The position numbers were made by a program, and so were the translations under genes. The notes beneath the pieces are model-generated. The model searched no databases and was not told the origin of the DNA. It saw only the letters and a list, made by a program, of their open reading frames with translations. From Clostridiales bacterium UBA1248 (GTDB lineage Bacteria; Bacillota; Clostridia; Oscillospirales; CAG-272), in the NCBI GenBank assembly GCA_002308615.1, contig DBWC01000090.1, positions 5,675-14,409 of the forward strand: a stretch of 8,735 bases of DNA, in the 5' to 3' direction. Within the stretch, counting starts at the first letter, position 1, and each line of letters starts with the position of its first letter. This document shows positions 6,172 through 8,735 of the stretch, piece by piece.

Positions 6172-6609
6172 ATGAGCGTACTTGATATATTGATAAATCT
6201 TGCCGTTTCGTTCGTTGCGACCGTCGGCTTCTGCATAGTTTTCAATATTCCCAGAAAGCATATGCTGTTCTGCGGACTGCTCGGCGTTATCAGCTGGGGC
6301 ACGTATATCCTGCTGAACGGTCCGGTCGGCCCGGTCGTCGCGACGTTTGCCGCGGCGTGTCTTATAGTTTTGCTGTCGCGTATTTTCGCGGTGGTAAGAA
6401 AATGCCCGACGACGATACTGCTCATCCCCGGCGTTATCCCTCTCGCTCCCGGATCCGCCATATATTACACGGCGTATTATTTCGTTACGAACGATATGGA
6501 TAAAGCGGCGGAATACGGATTTCTCACGCTGAAGCTCGCGTTTGCTATAGTCCTCGGAATTATCGTGGTCATAGCCGTGCCCGTGCATAAAAAAAGGACG
6601 ATGAAATAA
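6172..6609 (+). CDS. ThrE/YjjB family exporter, small subunit (DUF3815)
   Basis: This 145-residue, very hydrophobic protein has four likely membrane segments at about 4-24, 31-49, 53-75 and 118-137. The re-entrant-like signature is LLIPGVIPLAPGSAIYYTAY (83-102). It is the C-terminal half of ThrE as a separate gene and should pair with the preceding DUF1212 subunit to form the transport unit. The ATG at 6172 has AGGAGG (6161-6166) 5 bases upstream, overlapping the stop of the first subunit. A short basic tail, HKKRTMK, ends the protein and would face the cytoplasm. No U-tract terminator follows; only GC-rich inverted repeats lie downstream. The gene appears intact. Confidence 0.87.
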   Translation: MSVLDILINLAVSFVATVGFCIVFNIPRKHMLFCGLLGVISWGTYILLNGPVGPVVATFAAACLIVLLSRIFAVVRKCPTTILLIPGVIPLAPGSAIYYTAYYFVTNDMDKAAEYGFLTLKLAFAIVLGIIVVIAVPVHKKRTMK

Positions 6610-6628
6610 GCTTAAAACCCCTGCGCGC

Positions 6629-6649
6629 GGGTCGTCGAGGCGCCGACCC
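6629..6649. repeat. GC-rich inverted repeat downstream of the exporter operon
   Basis: GGGTCG (6629-6634) pairs with CGACCC (6644-6649), and two further pairs can form inside. No T-run follows on either side, so it is not a classical rho-independent terminator. A second small repeat, GGGGCTCCCC, lies at 6679-6688. The whole 6610-6720 stretch is much more GC-rich than its surroundings and resembles the short intergenic repeats scattered in gut Clostridia genomes. That last point is from general familiarity. Confidence 0.4.
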
Positions 6650-6732
6650 CTACCGGGTTGAACAGCGAAAGAGACCGAGGGGCTCCCCGCCCCCGTCCAC
6701 CCGCAACACACAATTCGTGGTATTTTGGCTTG

Positions 6733-7245
6733 TTAGTTATCGAGTTTTCCGATGAATCTGTAGTAAATAGTGATTTCCTGAGTTCTGATACCGTTCGCGC
6801 CTTTTTCGGCTTTGCGGACGGTTATCTTTTCGATGATCTCGTTCAGGATTTCGGGCGTGAGTTCCGTTATCTCGGTGTATTTGCTGATGCACTTTATCCA
6901 AGCTGCCGTTTTGTCCTCTCTGACTTTTGCTTCGGAAATCTTGGTATTGCACTCGGATATCGTTTTCTCAAGCTGTGTCTGCTCGTTCTCATAGTTTCTC
7001 ATCATCATGAGATAGTTCTTTTCCGTTATCCTGCCCGCGCTTTTTTCTTCAAAGAGCTTTATTATCAACTTCTCAGTTTCTTCAAGCTTCTTTTCGGCTC
7101 TTTTCAGTTCACTCTCAATAACCTTAATTTCTTTGTTTTGAGCGCTGCGCGATATTTTTGATACGGATTCATAAAACCTGCCTTTGTCCGAAGAAGCAAA
7201 TGATACGACGTTCTGAAGTGCCGCAAGTACAAAGTTGTACCCGTT
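6733..7245 (-). pseudogene. Large serine recombinase, C-terminal remnant
   Basis: The reverse frame is open for 170 codons between a TAA at 7246-7248 and a TAA at 6733-6735, with no ATG and no ribosome site at its head. The first in-frame TTG is at 7068. The translation reads ALQNVVSFASSDKGRF, then a long charged coiled coil (SELKRAEKKLEETEKLIIKL, and AGRITEKNYLMMMRNYENEQ). It ends ITELTPEILNEIIEKITVRK and EITIYYRFIGKLDN. This is the coiled-coil plus C-terminal (DUF4368-like) end of TnpX/CcrB-type recombinases. The resolvase domain with the catalytic Ser and the zinc-ribbon recombinase domain are missing, so it cannot recombine DNA. Homology seems to begin near 7225, beside a palindrome. It may be the dead integrase of the neighbouring prophage or the scar of another element. 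Confidence 0.82.
7227..7240. repeat. Perfect 14-base palindrome at the recombinase break
   Basis: GTACAA, AG, TTGTAC forms a perfect inverted repeat with a 2-base centre. It lies where recognisable recombinase homology stops and 5 bases inside the in-frame TAA. It could be part of a crossover or deletion junction, or chance. Confidence 0.4.
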
Positions 7246-7281
7246 TTATCGTCTTCGTCGGGCTCTGCTTTGCCTCACCCG

Positions 7282-7330
7282 ATGCCGTCTCCGCCGCGCT
7301 TTCGCCCTTTCGGTTGCGGCGGAGCGGCAT
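7282..7330. repeat. Long GC-rich hairpin between araC end and recombinase remnant
   Basis: ATGCCG (7282-7287) pairs with CGGCAT (7325-7330), and CTCCGCCGC (7289-7297) pairs with GCGGCGGAG (7316-7324). This gives 15 base pairs with a single bulged T at 7288 and an 18-base loop. It begins 11 bases after the AraC regulator stop. It could act as a terminator or mRNA 3' stabiliser for that gene, but neither side has a T-run. A mobile intergenic repeat is the alternative. Confidence 0.5.
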
Positions 7331-7341
7331 ATAATTCGCGT

Positions 7342-8535
7342 TCATCGCGCGTGTTTTTCCCTGTATTGGCCGGGATTCAAGCCGACGTATTTGCGGAAGG
7401 TGCGCGTGAAGTGGCTTTGAGAGGAAAAGCCGAGATAAACTGAGATCGAGGACAGGGGTTTGTCCGTATAGCGGAGCAGGCGCTTTGCCTCCTCCGTTTT
7501 TTCTTTTAAAATAAAATCGGTTAGCGTCATACCCGATTCCTCTTTAAATTTCTTTGACAGGTACGGGCGGCTGACGAAAAGCTTTTCGGCTATCCTTTCC
7601 GCCGTTATCGGCTCGGAGATATGGTGTTGTACGTAGTTTGCGACGTCAGCGGTCAGCTTTGTCGGTTTATCACCGAGGCGCAGACGCTCGACGCGCTTCG
7701 TGAATTCAAGTATCATATGATACTGCAGATTCATTATCCGGTCGGGGTCGGACAAAAGCTCGCATTTTTGTATATAAGTATCGCTTAACGTAAACGCGTC
7801 GTTCTGCGCCATTCCGCCGCGTATTGCCGCGCGCGAGGCGAGCGTCGCCGTGACAATGAACGTGTTTTTCCGCTGCCTTATCTGCTCGGGCGCTATGATC
7901 CCGCCGCGCACGGCAGGAGCGGACGATACCCATTCACGCAGAGCCGCAACTTCGCCCTTGCTTATCATGTTCATCAGAAGCTGTTCAAGATCGTACGTGT
8001 TGTGCTGAGCATATCTTTCCGTATAATCAAAACGTTCTTTCGCCTGATTTATCGTATTCTGCACATAAAGCGCCTCCTGCTCGGCGTCGTATATCGATAT
8101 GTCTTCAAGCGTCCTTTTTTCGCCGTTTAACACATAGTTTAACGTGCAGAGTATCTGCAAAATGCTTTCAAGCGGCATACAGACGACAGCTTTCATCCCT
8201 GTGATAAAGTCCGCCATATCGTCCGCCGGCACGTCCGCCTTGAACGCCAGCTCGTGCAGCGCACGGTTGTCCGGCGCTATCTGCGACGACGGACCGATGA
8301 CGATTTTCGACGGTCCCGAATTTACCACGCCGTAGTATTGATGCTCCGACGTCGCATAATATCCGATGTTGTCTTTTATTTCATTTATCCCGCCGATATA
8401 CGCGCAGATCGGGTCGGCGGGCAAGCGGACAAGGCTGTAATAAAACGACAGCTTGCCGCCTTCATAAACCCGTATCGGTATGCCCGAAAGATTGCCGATA
8501 ACGGTGCAAAGATATTTTAAATCCGGTTTTTCCAT
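7342..8535 (-). CDS. AraC-family transcriptional regulator
   Basis: This 397-residue regulator probably controls the divergent glycoside hydrolase gene and itself. The last 100 residues form the AraC DNA-binding domain. Helix-turn-helix 1 is ITAERIAEKLFVSRPYLSKK (310-329), and helix-turn-helix 2 runs from PLSSISVYLGF (360-370) through SHFTRTFRKYVG (374-385). The family ending GLNPGQYR (385-392) follows. The N-terminal 200 residues contain SGIPIRVYEGGKLSFYYS, a VVNSGPSKIVIGPS stretch and MPLESILQILCTLNYVLNGE. This resembles the ligand-sensing part of many gut Clostridia AraC regulators, but its ligand is unknown. I chose the ATG at 8533-8535 because GGAGGGG (8541-8547) lies 5-6 bases upstream. 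A longer frame to 8697 would run through the promoter. No membrane segment is seen. Confidence 0.9.
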   Translation of the reverse strand: MEKPDLKYLCTVIGNLSGIPIRVYEGGKLSFYYSLVRLPADPICAYIGGINEIKDNIGYYATSEHQYYGVVNSGPSKIVIGPSSQIAPDNRALHELAFKADVPADDMADFITGMKAVVCMPLESILQILCTLNYVLNGEKRTLEDISIYDAEQEALYVQNTINQAKERFDYTERYAQHNTYDLEQLLMNMISKGEVAALREWVSSAPAVRGGIIAPEQIRQRKNTFIVTATLASRAAIRGGMAQNDAFTLSDTYIQKCELLSDPDRIMNLQYHMILEFTKRVERLRLGDKPTKLTADVANYVQHHISEPITAERIAEKLFVSRPYLSKKFKEESGMTLTDFILKEKTEEAKRLLRYTDKPLSSISVYLGFSSQSHFTRTFRKYVGLNPGQYREKHAR

Positions 8536-8548
8536 AATTTCCCCTCCG

Positions 8549-8579
8549 ATAATTACAATAATACCAAAATAATTACAAT
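8549..8579. promoter_or_regulatory. Direct-repeat operator for the AraC regulator
   Basis: ATAATTACAAT occurs perfectly at 8549-8559 and 8569-8579, a 20-base period or about two helical turns. AraC-family proteins typically bind tandem half-sites about 21 bases apart. The second copy also forms a perfect palindrome with the next bases (ATAATT, AC, AATTAT, 8569-8582). The repeats cover the -10 and spacer of the araC promoter, suggesting self-repression, and lie upstream of the hydrolase promoter, suggesting activation. Confidence 0.6.
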
Positions 8580-8586
8580 TATGCAA
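8558..8586 (-). promoter_or_regulatory. Promoter of the araC-type gene
   Basis: On minus, TTGCAT (8581-8586) is followed after 17 bases by TATTAT (8558-8563), with an extended TGG before the -10. The -35 is weak (TTG only matches), but the -10 and TG are good. Transcription would start near 8551, about 16 bases before the ATG. The direct-repeat operator overlaps it. Confidence 0.55.
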
Positions 8587-8604
8587 TACAAAAGGGTAAA
8601 TTAT

Positions 8605-8613
8605 TGATAAAAT
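8605..8613 (+). promoter_or_regulatory. Possible promoter -10 for the glycoside hydrolase gene
   Basis: TGA then TAAAAT (8608-8613) makes an extended -10 element. The -35 position (AATACA, 8585-8590, 17-base spacer) is poor, as expected of an activator-dependent promoter. Transcription would begin near 8620, about 26 bases before the GTG start. The upstream direct repeats would place an AraC-type activator next to the -35. Confidence 0.4.
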
Positions 8614-8645
8614 AAACGTAAAGTAAGATGAGGGAGAGTTTGCAC

Positions 8646-8735
8646 GTGGATATAGAAAAGTTTTTATCGGAGCTGACGCTTGAAGAAAAAGCGGCACTCG
8701 TATCGGGTACGGATTTTATGTATACGAACCCGATG
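8646..8735 (+). CDS. Glycoside hydrolase family 3 (beta-glucosidase-like), N-terminal fragment
   Basis: Only the first 30 codons are in the window. The start of the protein is VDIEKFLSELTLEEKAALVS followed by GTDFMYTNPM. The pattern xLTLEEKxxLxSGxDFxxT is the typical beginning of family 3 glycoside hydrolases, which remove terminal beta-linked glucose or related sugars and in this layout are usually cytoplasmic. There is no signal peptide. GTG at 8646-8648 is preferred because GGGAGAG (8632-8638) lies about 7-8 bases upstream. An in-frame ATG at 8628 lacks a ribosome site. It is divergent from the AraC-type regulator, a common arrangement for sugar-use genes in gut Clostridia. Substrate cannot be judged from this fragment. 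Confidence 0.78.
   Translation, partial: MDIEKFLSELTLEEKAALVSGTDFMYTNPM

Noticed and set aside
6629..6649. Rho-independent terminator after the exporter operon
   Set aside because: The stem is good but no T-run follows in either direction.
6157..6711. 184-codon minus-strand open frame across the small exporter subunit
   Set aside because: It is antisense to the ThrE-type gene, is low-complexity Arg/Asp-rich in translation, and has no start support.
6658..7161. 167-codon plus-strand open frame
   Set aside because: It is the antisense shadow of the serine recombinase remnant, whose minus-strand translation clearly matches the family.
8536..8697. Longer AraC regulator frame starting at 8697
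   Set aside because: It would translate through its own promoter, the direct repeats and the start of the divergent hydrolase. The start at 8535 has a clear GGAGGGG ribosome site.

Overview
The window looks like a piece of a Clostridia-type (Firmicutes) chromosome carrying one end of a small or decayed prophage. Support comes from strong AGGAGG-type ribosome sites, heavy use of ATA for Ile, a ThrE-type exporter split over two genes, a large serine recombinase tail of the Firmicutes type, and an AraC regulator divergent from a glycoside hydrolase. No rRNA, tRNA or CRISPR array was seen.

Region 1 (1-4539, minus strand) is a tightly packed phage head and packaging operon. In transcription order it holds a 76-aa zinc-ribbon protein, a probable small terminase subunit, the large terminase subunit (TTG start), a P22-type portal protein, a 113-aa protein in the scaffold position, and a P22-coat-like major capsid protein that runs off the left edge. 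Genes overlap or are separated by at most 20 bases.

Region 2 (4540-4747) is a dense control region. A perfect consensus promoter (TTGACA, 17 bases, TATAAT) fires leftward into the phage operon. A second promoter (TTGACA, 15 bases, extended -10) fires rightward into a CI/LexA-like repressor. The two are face to face, so their transcripts overlap. Two inverted copies of an AAATNNGCGAACA motif bracket the leftward promoter and are the best operator candidates.

Region 3 (4748-6609, plus strand) is a three-gene operon: the self-cleaving-type repressor, then the two halves of a ThrE/YjjP-YjjB family exporter. The gaps are 8 and 9 bases. The exporter therefore appears to be transcribed from the prophage repressor promoter, as a lysogeny-expressed cargo gene would be.

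Region 4 (6610-7341) is a scar zone. It has a GC-rich intergenic stretch, the C-terminal 170 codons of a large serine recombinase with no catalytic domain and no start codon, a palindrome at the break, and a long hairpin.

Region 5 (7342-8735) reads as host sequence: an AraC-family regulator on minus, divergent from the first 30 codons of a family 3 glycoside hydrolase. The shared intergenic region has a perfect 11-base direct repeat with 20-base period over the araC promoter.

In the simplest reading, the repressor holds the packaging/capsid operon silent while its own transcript also makes an exporter. Replication and lysis genes and an intact integrase are absent from this window; they may lie left of it or may have been lost.
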